64,000 nt of DNA, taken from contig JADKIR010000004.1 in assembly GCA_016722655.1 (NCBI GenBank), forward strand, positions 2,170,001 through 2,234,000. The letters are read 5' to 3'. Shown piece by piece: positions 35,061-43,588 of the stretch (positions are counted from its first letter, which is position 1; each line of letters starts with the position of its first letter). This stretch comes from Cytophagaceae bacterium. Its GTDB lineage: Bacteria > Bacteroidota > Bacteroidia > Cytophagales > Spirosomataceae. The position numbers were made by a program, and so were the translations under genes. A model generated the notes under the pieces. That model was not told the origin of the DNA, ran no database searches, and saw only the letters and a program-made list of their open reading frames with translations.

Positions 35061-35438
35061 ATTGTACTTGTGCCAATTTTTTTTTCAAACATTTGATAGA
35101 TTCTTTTTTATTACCTTTAGTATATAAAAATGATAGGAATAAAAACGTCTTTTTTACCAGAGAGTAAGTGTAATTAGCTGTTTTATAATATTTTACATTT
35201 AGGTTATTTTTGTTTTTTTTCCAGAATAAAAAAAAACTTCCAAAAATTGTACAGGTTTCCATTTGTATTTATGGCATAAATTTTGAACACAAATATCCAG
35301 AGTGTTTCTAATAAAAATATTGAGCGGTAACATTCCCAAATTAAAATTTTTGTTCAACGTGGAAGCGTGTTAAAAAAAGGATTATTAGTCAGGAAAAACT
35401 AATAAAAGCACATTCCCAAAATTAACCATTTATTTTTT
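35061..35438. other. Intergenic region with probable promoter for the pilin-like locus
   Basis: No gene. TTGGCA at 35045-35050 pairs with TGCCAA at 35071-35076, followed by nine T residues, a weak terminator spanning the DUF2520 stop. A motif TGGCATAAATTTTGAA at 35272-35287 recurs as TGGCATAAATATTGAA at 36859-36874 before the third subunit gene. ACATTCCCAAA is repeated at about 35330 and 35410. Confidence 0.45.
35272..35287 (+). promoter_or_regulatory. Shared upstream motif, copy 1
   Basis: TGGCATAAATTTTGAA occurs 152 bases before the first subunit gene, and 15 of its 16 bases recur at 36859-36874 before another paralogue. It resembles, but does not exactly match, the -7 element TAnnTTTG. 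Confidence 0.35.
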
Positions 35439-35948
35439 ATGAAAAAGTCAATTTTGACTACAATTGTACTTACAATTCTAGGATTTAGTGCATTTGCATT
35501 TGCACCGGCTGACACCAACAGAGTTGGTCACAATGTTAAAATCATTGCATCTTCGGTTTTAGACATTCAAATGTCAGTTTCTACAGACGTAGAGTTTAAC
35601 TTTGCAACTTCTGCAAACTATGAGGCTGGAATTACTAAAACTGATGCCGCTGAGTTAAAAGTAAAATCAACTAAGCCATGGACTGTTTCTGTAGGTTCTG
35701 CAGATGCTAATTTTACCTCAACTTCTGGAAACAATAATACCGAATTGGCAAGAAGTGCTCTTGAGTTTAAGAAAAGCACAGGATCGACATTTGCAGGAAT
35801 GAGTGCTTCAGCTACAGTGGCTACTGGTACCAAAGGTGGACATTCTGCTACTAGTAACACATTTAAAGTGGATTACAAATTGAATCCGGGCTATTTTGCA
35901 CAGGATACTTATACATTACCAGTTGTTTACACAGTAAGCCACGACTAA
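35439..35948 (+). CDS. Secreted beta-rich subunit 1 of pilus-like locus
   Basis: This 169-aa protein has a signal peptide (MKKSILTTIVLTILGFSAFA) and a mature domain rich in Ser, Thr and Val that begins HNVKIIASSVLDIQM. It has the family landmarks K(S/A)xxxWTVSV (STKPWTVSVGSADANF), a TGTKGGH loop, KVDYKLNPGYF and a final TYTLPVVYTVSHD strand. The same landmarks recur in three more neighbours and, more weakly, in two minus-strand genes. The fold resembles DUF4402/CFA-I-type pilin subunits, with an N-terminal VTV strand suited to donor-strand exchange. It has its own terminator, so it may be made at higher level than the others. Confidence 0.7.
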   Translation: MKKSILTTIVLTILGFSAFAFAPADTNRVGHNVKIIASSVLDIQMSVSTDVEFNFATSANYEAGITKTDAAELKVKSTKPWTVSVGSADANFTSTSGNNNTELARSALEFKKSTGSTFAGMSASATVATGTKGGHSATSNTFKVDYKLNPGYFAQDTYTLPVVYTVSHD

Positions 35949-35976
35949 TATTGACGTAAAAATTTACTTTTATACC

Positions 35977-36007
35977 AAAAGGGGACGATTTTCGAATCGC
36001 CCCCTTT
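35977..36007 (+). terminator. Terminator after subunit 1
   Basis: AAAAGGGGACGATT and AATCGCCCCCTTT pair around TTCG, 29 bases after the stop codon. The T tail is short. Confidence 0.75.
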
Positions 36008-36139
36008 CGTAGTGATGCCGATTAATAATTTATTCCTTATTTATTAGGAAACCAGATTTTGTTTTTCTATGTTTGTTCCTGTCAGAGGGTCTATATTTCT
36101 TTGGAAAAAGACTTTTTTGCTCAGGAAAAAACTAGAAAA

Positions 36140-36631
36140 ATGAAAAGAATCGCAATAACTGTATTAGTTTTTGAGCTATTTTCCGGTTTCGGATTTGCAC
36201 AGACAACAGTTTCACATACAGTCAAAATAATAGCCCATCCCATTCTGGATTTAAAACTTGAGAATGCTTCAGTTTCTCCTGAATTTAACTTTCGGACAAT
36301 TGCCGACTACGAAAATGGAGTTGAAAAAACACAAGCAGCTTCCTTAAAAATCAAAGCTAACCGACCGTGGGTTTTGAATGTCAAAGCTGGTACTGAAAGT
36401 TTTCAAGCTTCGGGAAGCCAAACTTCTTCAATTAGTTCTTCAGCATTAATTATCAAAAAATCAGGTGGTTCTGAAAATATTGCTTTGACGACTTATGATC
36501 AGGCAATTAGCAATGGTACCGCAGGAGGAATTGATAAAAACAAAGTTATGCTGGATTATAAAGCTGATCCCGGTTTTATAAGTCCTGACTCTTATGTAAT
36601 CGAACTTACATACACTCTTACAGCTCCCTAA
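36140..36631 (+). CDS. Secreted beta-rich subunit 2
   Basis: Start taken at ATG 36140 (MKRIAITVLVFELFSGFGFA, a signal peptide); the frame is open further upstream, but the earlier ATG at 36059 gives no signal peptide. The mature part repeats the landmarks of subunit 1: HTVKIIAHPILDLKL, FNFRTIADYENG, NRPWVLNVKAG, a GTAGG loop, LDYKADPGFI and a closing SYVIELTYTLTAP strand. Size 163 aa. Probable minor subunit or adaptor of the same surface fibre. Confidence 0.7.
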   Translation: MKRIAITVLVFELFSGFGFAQTTVSHTVKIIAHPILDLKLENASVSPEFNFRTIADYENGVEKTQAASLKIKANRPWVLNVKAGTESFQASGSQTSSISSSALIIKKSGGSENIALTTYDQAISNGTAGGIDKNKVMLDYKADPGFISPDSYVIELTYTLTAP

Positions 36632-36963
36632 TTTTTCTTTTTAAATGTTGTTTTTTACTTAAATTTTCTGTTTAAAAATCGGAAGTTTTTAATAAATTTT
36701 CATGAATTATGCTCCTGAATTGGGCAATTATCTACACTAATTTTCCCTCCCATTTATTTTACAATCCTGGTTTTTAAGAAGACTTTTGAAATTATTTTAA
36801 TATTTAAAATATTGATATATAGCAACTTGTATATTAAATGTATCCTGTAAGTTAGTTTTGGCATAAATATTGAATTATCAATTAGTAAGAACATGTGCAG
36901 GTCAGTAAAATCGGAGAGATTCGGTTTTGACCAACCATAATTAACAATTGCTTTTTTAATAAC
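36632..36963. other. Intergenic region before subunit 3
   Basis: AT-rich, no gene. It contains the second copy of the TGGCATAAAT motif (36859-36874), 90 bases before the next ATG, which suggests that subunit 3 onward form a separate transcript. Confidence 0.4.
36859..36874 (+). promoter_or_regulatory. Shared upstream motif, copy 2
   Basis: TGGCATAAATATTGAA, identical to 35272-35287 except at one base. It precedes the run of genes 36964-40735. Confidence 0.35.
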
Positions 36964-37452
36964 ATGAAAAAATTAGTTTACTTGCTGTGCTTGTGGATAC
37001 CCTATTTGGGCTTTTCGCAAACCACTTCCAGATCTCATACCGTAACCTACACCGTCAATACAGTTTTAGAGTTGGATTTTGACAACACCACTCAAAACCT
37101 TGGTTTTACTTTTGCTACTGCAACCGATTTTGAATCTGGCAAAACCAATGCTACTGCTGGTGGATTTAGAGTTAGGTCTAACCGAAACTGGACAGTAAGC
37201 GTGAAAGCCAATGCCGCTAATTTTACAACAACCGCCGGTGGTGAAAACAATGTGGCCTCCAACAAACTTTCAGTAAGAAGGGCCGGAACTACAGCCTGGA
37301 TGGCCTTAACGACAGCCGACCAAACTCTGACTACCGGAACCAAAGGAGGTTATGGAACCAATACTTTCCAAATAGACTATTTTGCAAATCCCGGATATAT
37401 TGCCCCGGCAACTTATACTTTGCCTGTGGTGTACACCGTGACAGCTCCCTGA
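36964..37452 (+). CDS. Secreted beta-rich subunit 3
   Basis: The 162-aa protein has a short signal peptide (MKKLVYLLCLWIPYLGFSQ) and the family mature domain: RSHTVTYTVNTVLELDFDN, LGFTFATATDFESG, RSNRNWTVSVKANAANF, TGTKGGYG, QIDYFANPGYI and the final TYTLPVVYTVTAP. It is closest to subunit 4 at 37496, which suggests tandem duplication. It likely starts the transcript that runs through the usher-like gene. Predicted periplasmic export and assembly at the surface. Confidence 0.72.
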   Translation: MKKLVYLLCLWIPYLGFSQTTSRSHTVTYTVNTVLELDFDNTTQNLGFTFATATDFESGKTNATAGGFRVRSNRNWTVSVKANAANFTTTAGGENNVASNKLSVRRAGTTAWMALTTADQTLTTGTKGGYGTNTFQIDYFANPGYIAPATYTLPVVYTVTAP

Positions 37453-37495
37453 ATCTAATTTACCGGGAGAAAAATAACCTTACGTGCTTTGAAAA

Positions 37496-37990
37496 ATGAA
37501 AAAAAAATTAATTCTGACATTATTCTTGTCGGGTATCCTGATAAATGCCTGGTCTCAAAGTACTTCGAGATCTCAAACCATTACACTTACCATTAATAAT
37601 ATTCTGGAGCTGGATTTTGATAATACAGCTCCAAATCTTGGTTTTACATTTGATAATGCCACAGCATTTGAAAATGGGATTACCAACAGTTCGGCAGCGG
37701 GGTTCAGAGTGAGGTCAAATAAAAACTGGATAGTAAACGTAAAAGCTAATTCGGCAAATTTTTCAGCTACAAGTGGGGGTGATGCCAATATAAGTGCAGG
37801 GACTCTTAGTATCAGGAAAAATGGTACAACCAATAGTTTTGGATTAACGACCTCAGATCAGCCTTTGGCCAATGGAAACAAGGGGGGCTTTGGTGCCAAT
37901 ACATTTAAAATCGATTATATCGCCAATCCGGGGTATATCTCTCCTGCTACTTATTCACTAAATGTAACTTTCACAGTTACAGCACCTTAA
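37496..37990 (+). CDS. Secreted beta-rich subunit 4
   Basis: The 164-aa protein is a close paralogue of subunit 3: signal peptide MKKKLILTLFLSGILINAWS, then RSQTITLTINNILELDFDN, LGFTFDNATAFENG, RSNKNWIVNVKANSANF, NGNKGGFG, KIDYIANPGYI and a closing SYSL..VTFTVTAP-type strand. It lies 43 bases after subunit 3 and 27 bases before the usher-like gene, so the three are surely one transcript. Confidence 0.72.
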   Translation: MKKKLILTLFLSGILINAWSQSTSRSQTITLTINNILELDFDNTAPNLGFTFDNATAFENGITNSSAAGFRVRSNKNWIVNVKANSANFSATSGGDANISAGTLSIRKNGTTNSFGLTTSDQPLANGNKGGFGANTFKIDYIANPGYISPATYSLNVTFTVTAP

Positions 37991-38017
37991 AATTTTTCCT
38001 GAAATTATAAATTTCAA

Positions 38018-40735
38018 ATGTTGAAAGTTTTGAAAATATGGACATTGGTTTTCTGTTTATTAGGAGTGAATTTTTTCGCTTCCGGACAGAACTTTGATGA
38101 ACACGAAACTTTCGGAATGCAGATTCTCAATGACACTATAGTCGTGAAAAATGGTCAGTTTGCATTCAACTCTCTCACGGTTAATAATAATTCGAGCCAG
38201 GCACAACATTTCAATGTTCAGTATAATTTACCTGCCGGGTGGAACTTTGTAACCAATCCCAGTGCATCATTTGAAATAAAAAGAGGGGAGTTTTTAACGA
38301 TTCCATTCCGCATTTCTCCTTCCAGAGCTGCCTTGGGTGATTTCAATTATCCTGTTTCAATAATTCTAAAAAATAGTTTGACGGGCAAAGAAAAAATAAT
38401 AAGTTTTATCATTAAAATTAAGCAAAATACAAATTGGTCTGCAAGCTTAATCTCCTCAGGGATTGTCGTTTCAAAAATAGACAGTATTCCTAAATTCGTT
38501 TTAAAAATTCGTAATTCCGGAAATAAAAGGGAACTTTTCGATATTGAAATAAAAACCGACCTGAGAGTGAGCCTTCCTTCTACCGGCAATCAAATATTTC
38601 TTTATCCGGGAAAAGACACTTTGCTGACCGTATATGTTTCGAATAATATTAAGACTTCTCAGAATAACAACATAGTTTTTTATGTAAAATCAAAAGCTGA
38701 AACCCAGATGATAACCGGTACCGTTTATTTTGCAGAAGATACATACATAGGTCATAAAAAAAAATATGGTGTCCTCCCTTTTGACATAGAATATGTGGGT
38801 GTAAATGCATTTTTGCCAAATCAAGGTTATTCTTATTTAAATATTGATGGTGAATACCAACCTTCAGCCAATAACAGTTTTACTTTCCGCTATAGAACCA
38901 ACTCTTTCTCGAAAGAAGAAAAGTTTAATACAAATTCTTTGTTTCTTAATTACCAGGGCAAAAAGTTTAATGCTTTCGCAGGAAATATGGTAAATTTTGT
39001 TAATTATCAGATCAATGGTGATGGTCTCAAATTAGGCTTAAAACTTAATAAGCAAAATGAAATTCAAACTTTTGCATTAAAAAGCCGGCTTTCTGATTCA
39101 GAAATGTTTGGATTTAAGCAGGAATATCAAAACGAAAGTAAAACCAGTTTTTCCTCAAATTTTTTAATTGTAAAGGAACATGAGAAAGCTGAAAACATTT
39201 TTTTTGGTATTCACCGATTTGATAAACGATTCTCAACCACTAACCAACTGATGCTTACGGCGGGTTACAGCAATACTTTGAAACTTGAAAATAAGGAAAA
39301 TAACAAAGGATTGATGGGAGGCTACAGGCTCGAATGGAAAAAAGGGGCAGCAAGAATACAGTCTTCATATCATTATTATTCAGATCTTTTTCCGGGTCTG
39401 TTCAAAGGCTTGCAATATGGCAATCATGAGCTTTCAGTTGGTCGAAAAACACGGGGATTTTATTTGTTTTCTGAATCCACTTTCAGAAATCCCTACCTTG
39501 AGCCTAATGAAGCTGTTTCTTTATATCAGAATTCGAGTATCAATGAGCATGGCGTGCGACTGAGAATTAATGACAATGTGAAAATTGCCACTTTGAGCTA
39601 TTCGCTTTTAGATCAATATCAAAAAAATACAGAATTTGGAAAAATGACCGGACAAAAAGTAGGACTAAATTTTTCGACCAACAGAATAAAATTTAGTCAG
39701 TCTTTAATGCTAAATTATGTAAAATCAACAATTAAAGGAGCTACCAATAAGAATCTGGACAAAACATATAGTGTATTTTATCAAATGAAATTTAAAGATT
39801 TTGGTTTTAATGGTAATTACAACGATGGAGCGGTTTATTATTTTGATTATCAAAATTTTGCTAATTCAGATATTAAACCCAATTCTTATAATCTCTCATT
39901 ATCATATACTTTAAATAACAAATCGAGGACTTTCTATAACCGAAGTTTTGTTTCCTTAGTAAAAAATACAGGGGTCAGCGAACAATCACTGAATTTTTCT
40001 AATGAAGTTTTTGTCGAGATTCCCCGAATAAAAGCTTCTTTTAATTTTTATTCCAATATCAATCTGATAAATGTAAAATTGGCACCGTCTTTCAATATTT
40101 CTTTCAAAAAAGCTTTGGGTATTCCTTTAGTATTTAAGAAAAAATATCATTCGGCCAGTATTTTTATGTTTAAAGACAAAAACAACAACGATATTTTTGA
40201 CAAAGGGGAAGAGCCTGTTTCTGAGGTAAATATCCAGGTCAATGGTGTAACTCTGCAAACTAATAAAAAAGGGATGGCTTTTTTGAAAAATGTTGATAAA
40301 GGCGAATACATTGTCGATTATCGCAAAATTCAGAATTTAAGAGGATGGGTAATTGACGGAGGTACTTTAGATACATTGAATATTCAAAGGAATATTTCAT
40401 TGGGAGTTCCATTTAAACAAAGTAAATCTGTATCTGGAAGAGTGGTACTTGGTACTGACAATAAAGATCAACGAAAAGAAAGTTTAGGTGGGATTTTGAT
40501 TTTTGCAATAAACAAATCTGGAGAGTTGATTAAAACTGCTACCAATAACAATGGGGAGTTCTTTTTTAACTTAAATAGTGATAAGTATAATATTCAGATT
40601 CCAACTAATATTTTCGAAGAAGGAACAACAATTGAAAGACCGATAATATCAGTAGATTTAACAAAAGGAGAAGTACCCGAAGTGATTTTTAAGGTTACAC
40701 AAAAAAAACGGCAGATAAATATTAAGAAAAACTAG
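38018..40735 (+). CDS. Usher-like outer-membrane beta-barrel protein
   Basis: The 905-aa protein has a signal peptide (IWTLVFCLLGVNFFASG), then two NEW3/Ig-like domains (to about residue 240: NNNSSQAQHFNVQYNLPAGW, IRNSGNKRELFDIEI). A long central region of alternating aromatic and polar residues with many YxYxLxF-type strands (about 250-700) is typical of a large barrel. The end has an SdrD/Cna-B-like domain (FMFKDKNNNDIFDKGEEPVS, about 722-741) and a carboxypeptidase-regulatory-like domain (VSGRVVLG). This order resembles fimbrial ushers with C-terminal Ig domains. Its neighbours are four upstream subunits, two downstream and a chaperone. It probably exports and assembles them; the usher assignment is from architecture only. 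Confidence 0.6.
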   Translation: MLKVLKIWTLVFCLLGVNFFASGQNFDEHETFGMQILNDTIVVKNGQFAFNSLTVNNNSSQAQHFNVQYNLPAGWNFVTNPSASFEIKRGEFLTIPFRISPSRAALGDFNYPVSIILKNSLTGKEKIISFIIKIKQNTNWSASLISSGIVVSKIDSIPKFVLKIRNSGNKRELFDIEIKTDLRVSLPSTGNQIFLYPGKDTLLTVYVSNNIKTSQNNNIVFYVKSKAETQMITGTVYFAEDTYIGHKKKYGVLPFDIEYVGVNAFLPNQGYSYLNIDGEYQPSANNSFTFRYRTNSFSKEEKFNTNSLFLNYQGKKFNAFAGNMVNFVNYQINGDGLKLGLKLNKQNEIQTFALKSRLSDSEMFGFKQEYQNESKTSFSSNFLIVKEHEKAENIFFGIHRFDKRFSTTNQLMLTAGYSNTLKLENKENNKGLMGGYRLEWKKGAARIQSSYHYYSDLFPGLFKGLQYGNHELSVGRKTRGFYLFSESTFRNPYLEPNEAVSLYQNSSINEHGVRLRINDNVKIATLSYSLLDQYQKNTEFGKMTGQKVGLNFSTNRIKFSQSLMLNYVKSTIKGATNKNLDKTYSVFYQMKFKDFGFNGNYNDGAVYYFDYQNFANSDIKPNSYNLSLSYTLNNKSRTFYNRSFVSLVKNTGVSEQSLNFSNEVFVEIPRIKASFNFYSNINLINVKLAPSFNISFKKALGIPLVFKKKYHSASIFMFKDKNNNDIFDKGEEPVSEVNIQVNGVTLQTNKKGMAFLKNVDKGEYIVDYRKIQNLRGWVIDGGTLDTLNIQRNISLGVPFKQSKSVSGRVVLGTDNKDQRKESLGGILIFAINKSGELIKTATNNNGEFFFNLNSDKYNIQIPTNIFEEGTTIERPIISVDLTKGEVPEVIFKVTQKKRQINIKKN

Positions 40736-40739
40736 GGTT

Positions 40740-41255
40740 TTATTGTGCGGTAAGTGTAAAAACTACAACCAGTGCAAAACTACCTCCGTCGTAATCAAGA
40801 CCGGGAGCGGCTTTTAAGTCAAGTTTGAAATCATTTCCGGCAGCATATCTGGTTCCTCTGAAGCCGGTTGCTACCGGAGAGGGGTTGAGTGAGAAGGGGA
40901 TAAAATTGACATCTGAGTTTTTCTTTACACTTAAGACAGAAGCTGGCATCTGAGTTGGGGCGTTAGGCCCGATTGACAAAAAATTAGAAGTTAGGCTGGA
41001 TGCATTTAAAACCCAGTTTTGATTGGTATTAATCCTGACAGTGAATCGGTTACTTAGTATTATGCCGTCGTTGAGTTCCTGACTGGTGTTAAACCTGATA
41101 TTTGAGCTGCCACTAAAGGATAAATCGAGTTCAGTATATGGACTTACCCTTACGTTGATAATCGCATTTCGGGTTATAGTGCTTTGAGCTGCCACAAGTT
41201 TCGGTATTGCAAGAAGCCCAAAAATAAGATATAGTATTTTTTTTGAATAGGCCAT
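40740..41255 (-). CDS. Secreted beta-rich subunit 5
   Basis: Start taken at ATG 41255 (MAYSKKILYLIFGLLAIPKL, signal peptide ending near VAAQS), one base after the stop of the preceding minus-strand gene; the open frame extends to 41282. The mature part has RNAIINVRVSPYTELDLSFS, NTNQNWVLNASSLTSNF, KLDLKAAPGL and a closing FALVVVFTLTAQ strand, so it belongs to the same family as the plus-strand subunits but is more diverged. It ends four bases from the convergent usher-like gene. Perhaps a tip or base subunit. Confidence 0.65.
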   Translation of the reverse strand: MAYSKKILYLIFGLLAIPKLVAAQSTITRNAIINVRVSPYTELDLSFSGSSNIRFNTSQELNDGIILSNRFTVRINTNQNWVLNASSLTSNFLSIGPNAPTQMPASVLSVKKNSDVNFIPFSLNPSPVATGFRGTRYAAGNDFKLDLKAAPGLDYDGGSFALVVVFTLTAQ

Positions 41256-41256
41256 T

Positions 41257-41745
41257 TTAATATTCTGAAACTGTGATTGCAATCGTATAGTTATAAATAT
41301 TTGGTGGATTACTTAAGTCCAAAGGATTAAGAATCAAATCATAATTAATTGTGTCTGACTTTTTGGATCTTCCGGTAGCTGTACCTATAAGTTGGTCATT
41401 GATTCCAATATTAAAAGTTTGTTGATAAGAGCTTGACATACTGAAATTGGCACTGTTAAATTTGACAGAAAAAAAAGTGGATGGGTCGATAATCGTTGAT
41501 AATGAATTAATTGGCACGATTTTACAGTAAATATTATAACGGCCTCTGTTTGAATTATTTATTGAAAGTACAAAGGCTTTGGGAATTACCCTTGTGGAAG
41601 TAAAATTTGAGCTACTTGTATAATCAAATGTTAAAGTGGAGGTTTGGAGTACGTATGAAAATGTTTGTGCCGTAACTTTGCCTGACATTAAAATCCAAAA
41701 CAACAGAACAAAAAATATACTTACGAAGTGTCTTTTTTTGAGCAT
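41257..41745 (-). CDS. Secreted beta-rich subunit 6 (diverged)
   Basis: The 162-aa protein starts with a signal peptide (VSIFFVLLFWILMSGKVTA) and has a beta-rich mature part: FSYVLQTSTLTFDYTSSSNF, SVKFNSANFSMSS, a GRSKKSDTINYDLILNP stretch and a closing NYTIAITVSEY strand. The last two echo the KxxYxLNPG and YTLxxxYTV landmarks of the other subunits, but the Trp motif is missing. It is the first gene of a minus-strand pair and lies 48 bases from the divergent chaperone gene, so the two share a promoter region. Confidence 0.6.
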   Translation of the reverse strand: MLKKRHFVSIFFVLLFWILMSGKVTAQTFSYVLQTSTLTFDYTSSSNFTSTRVIPKAFVLSINNSNRGRYNIYCKIVPINSLSTIIDPSTFFSVKFNSANFSMSSSYQQTFNIGINDQLIGTATGRSKKSDTINYDLILNPLDLSNPPNIYNYTIAITVSEY

Positions 41746-41793
41746 TTCGCTTTTAAAATGTTTTTGAAATTTAAAGTAAACTAAAAATTATAA

Positions 41794-42597
41794 ATGAAAC
41801 GTCTTTTTGCAGGTATTTTCTTTTTTTTCATGCTTGTCCGGGTTTCGGCTCAGCAAATTAATATCAACCCTTCGCTCATAGATTTTCATATCGATAATGT
41901 AGGTTCGTCCGAATCTCAGGTAGTGGTTATTACCAATAATTCCACTTCCAGGCAGTCATTTGAGTTAAGTCTGGGCGATTGGAACAGAAAAGCCGACGGG
42001 TCTCATGAATATTTTAAGCCTAATACAACGCCTTTTTCATGTGCCGAGTGGATTAAGCTGGATAAGAATTTCCTTGAGATTGAAGCCGGAAAATCGGGTG
42101 AAATCACAGTGAATATTCAGGCACCCAATAAACCTGAAGAATTGGAAGCAATGAAATGGGCTATGCTTTTTGTTCAAAGTGCCAATCTCAAAAAACCGGT
42201 TACCAATGGCCCAAATGAAGCAAAAGCCTCCATTCAGGAAATTATTAGGATAGGAATACATATATATCAAACTCCGGCCAGCCTTACTGAAACCTCAGCT
42301 AGTGCAGTAAGCTTGACTCAAAACTTAAAAGAGCCCCGAGTTTATGATTTTGAGGTGAAAAATACCGGAAAAGTAATGATTACAGGGAATTTTCATTTAG
42401 AAATAACTAACCTTGCTACCTCAGCTGAAACTATTTTGCCGGCCAAATCTTTTCCTATATTTCCCGGCGGTACCCGCATCGTCCCGTTTGAGCTTCCAGC
42501 TGATATTAAACCTGGTAAATATTCCATACTTGGTGTGTTGGATTATGGAGAAAGTTTTTCACTTGAGGCGGTTGAAAAAAATATTGAAATTAAATAA
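41794..42597 (+). CDS. PapD-like periplasmic chaperone
   Basis: The 267-aa protein has a signal peptide (MKRLFAGIFFFFMLVRVSA) and two Ig-like domains. The first (ININPSLIDFHIDNVGSSES, VVVITNNSTSRQSFEL, then LEIEAGKSGEITVNI) follows the PapD N-domain pattern of an N-terminal strand, a conserved TNxS and a closing beta-strand. The second (VYDFEVKNTGKVMITGNFHL) is the C-domain. A chaperone would hold subunits in the periplasm and pass them to the usher. Location next to six pilin-like subunits and the usher-like protein supports that. It has its own terminator. Confidence 0.65.
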   Translation: MKRLFAGIFFFFMLVRVSAQQININPSLIDFHIDNVGSSESQVVVITNNSTSRQSFELSLGDWNRKADGSHEYFKPNTTPFSCAEWIKLDKNFLEIEAGKSGEITVNIQAPNKPEELEAMKWAMLFVQSANLKKPVTNGPNEAKASIQEIIRIGIHIYQTPASLTETSASAVSLTQNLKEPRVYDFEVKNTGKVMITGNFHLEITNLATSAETILPAKSFPIFPGGTRIVPFELPADIKPGKYSILGVLDYGESFSLEAVEKNIEIK

Positions 42598-42602
42598 AAA
42601 TG

Positions 42603-42628
42603 AGGGTTGAGCAATCAGCCCTTTTTTT
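42603..42628 (+). terminator. Terminator after the chaperone gene
   Basis: AGGGTTGA, GCAA loop, TCAGCCCT, then a T run; five bases after the stop codon. Confidence 0.88.
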
Positions 42629-42716
42629 ATGAATATTTTTTTTAAAATAATTTTAAGAAAAAAAATATTGAAAGGCCTCAAAATAATTTTAATTTGCATG
42701 TTCAATATTTTAAAAA

Positions 42717-43505
42717 ATGCTTCCTAAGGTCATTGCAATAACTAACCAAAAAGGTGGAGTTGGTAAAACCACCACTGCAGTCAATCTGTCTGCCGGCCTT
42801 TCTGCCCGTGGGTACAAAGTGCTGCTGATTGATACTGACCATCAGGCTAGTTGCACTGTGGCTTTTGGATTAAAAACCGAATACGACAACCGAAGTATAT
42901 ATTCTGCTCTGGTCGGTTTAAGTCCCATTCAGGACTGTATTATACGCTCAGGATATCCCAATCTCGACATTATTCCTTCAACGCCACATTTGGTTGGTGC
43001 CGAAATCGAACTCGTTAATTTTACCGAACGGGAATATATTCTGACAGAAATTCTGGAGCCAATAAAACCACTTTATGACTTTATTTTTATAGATTGTCCT
43101 CCGTCTTTAGGCATAGTGCCTGTCAATAGCTTAATGGCCAGCGACTCCATCATAATACCTCTGCAATGCGAGTTTTTTGGGATTGAAGGTTTGGAACTGA
43201 TTTTAGGAACTTTAAAAATCATTCAAAAACGCCTTAAGCCTGAACTTTATGTTGAGGGAATATTACTCACTATGCACGAGGAAGAAAATTTATTGTCCAA
43301 TCAGATATTACACCTGATGCATGAAAACTTCGGAGATCAGATTTTTGATACCTACATACCACGCGATGGAGCATTTATTGATTCTACTGCCAAACAGGTG
43401 CCGGTTATTCTGGATAGGAAAAATTATTCAGAAGGGGCACGAGCTTACGACAGGTTGATTTTGGAATTTTTAGAAAAGTATAATCTCAGAAAAACAATTT
43501 CCTGA
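42717..43505 (+). CDS. ParA/Soj-family ATPase
   Basis: The 262-aa protein has the deviant Walker A KGGVGKTTTAVNLSAGL (KGGxGKT) at residues 12-28, the A' motif LLIDTDHQ (Asp in place of the usual DxDPQ), and FIFIDCPPSLG. ParA proteins sort chromosomes or large cargo on the nucleoid. No parB or parS is next to it, so it is an orphan: it may place chemosensory or surface complexes, or act with a distant ParB. It follows a terminator, so it is not part of the pilus transcript. Confidence 0.9.
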   Translation: MLPKVIAITNQKGGVGKTTTAVNLSAGLSARGYKVLLIDTDHQASCTVAFGLKTEYDNRSIYSALVGLSPIQDCIIRSGYPNLDIIPSTPHLVGAEIELVNFTEREYILTEILEPIKPLYDFIFIDCPPSLGIVPVNSLMASDSIIIPLQCEFFGIEGLELILGTLKIIQKRLKPELYVEGILLTMHEEENLLSNQILHLMHENFGDQIFDTYIPRDGAFIDSTAKQVPVILDRKNYSEGARAYDRLILEFLEKYNLRKTIS

Positions 43506-43588
43506 AATTGTTCGCCGGTTTTAAGTATGCTAAATAACCCTCCACGGCATAGTTTTTGTCTAAAGATCATATTATTGCCTGAAAACAA

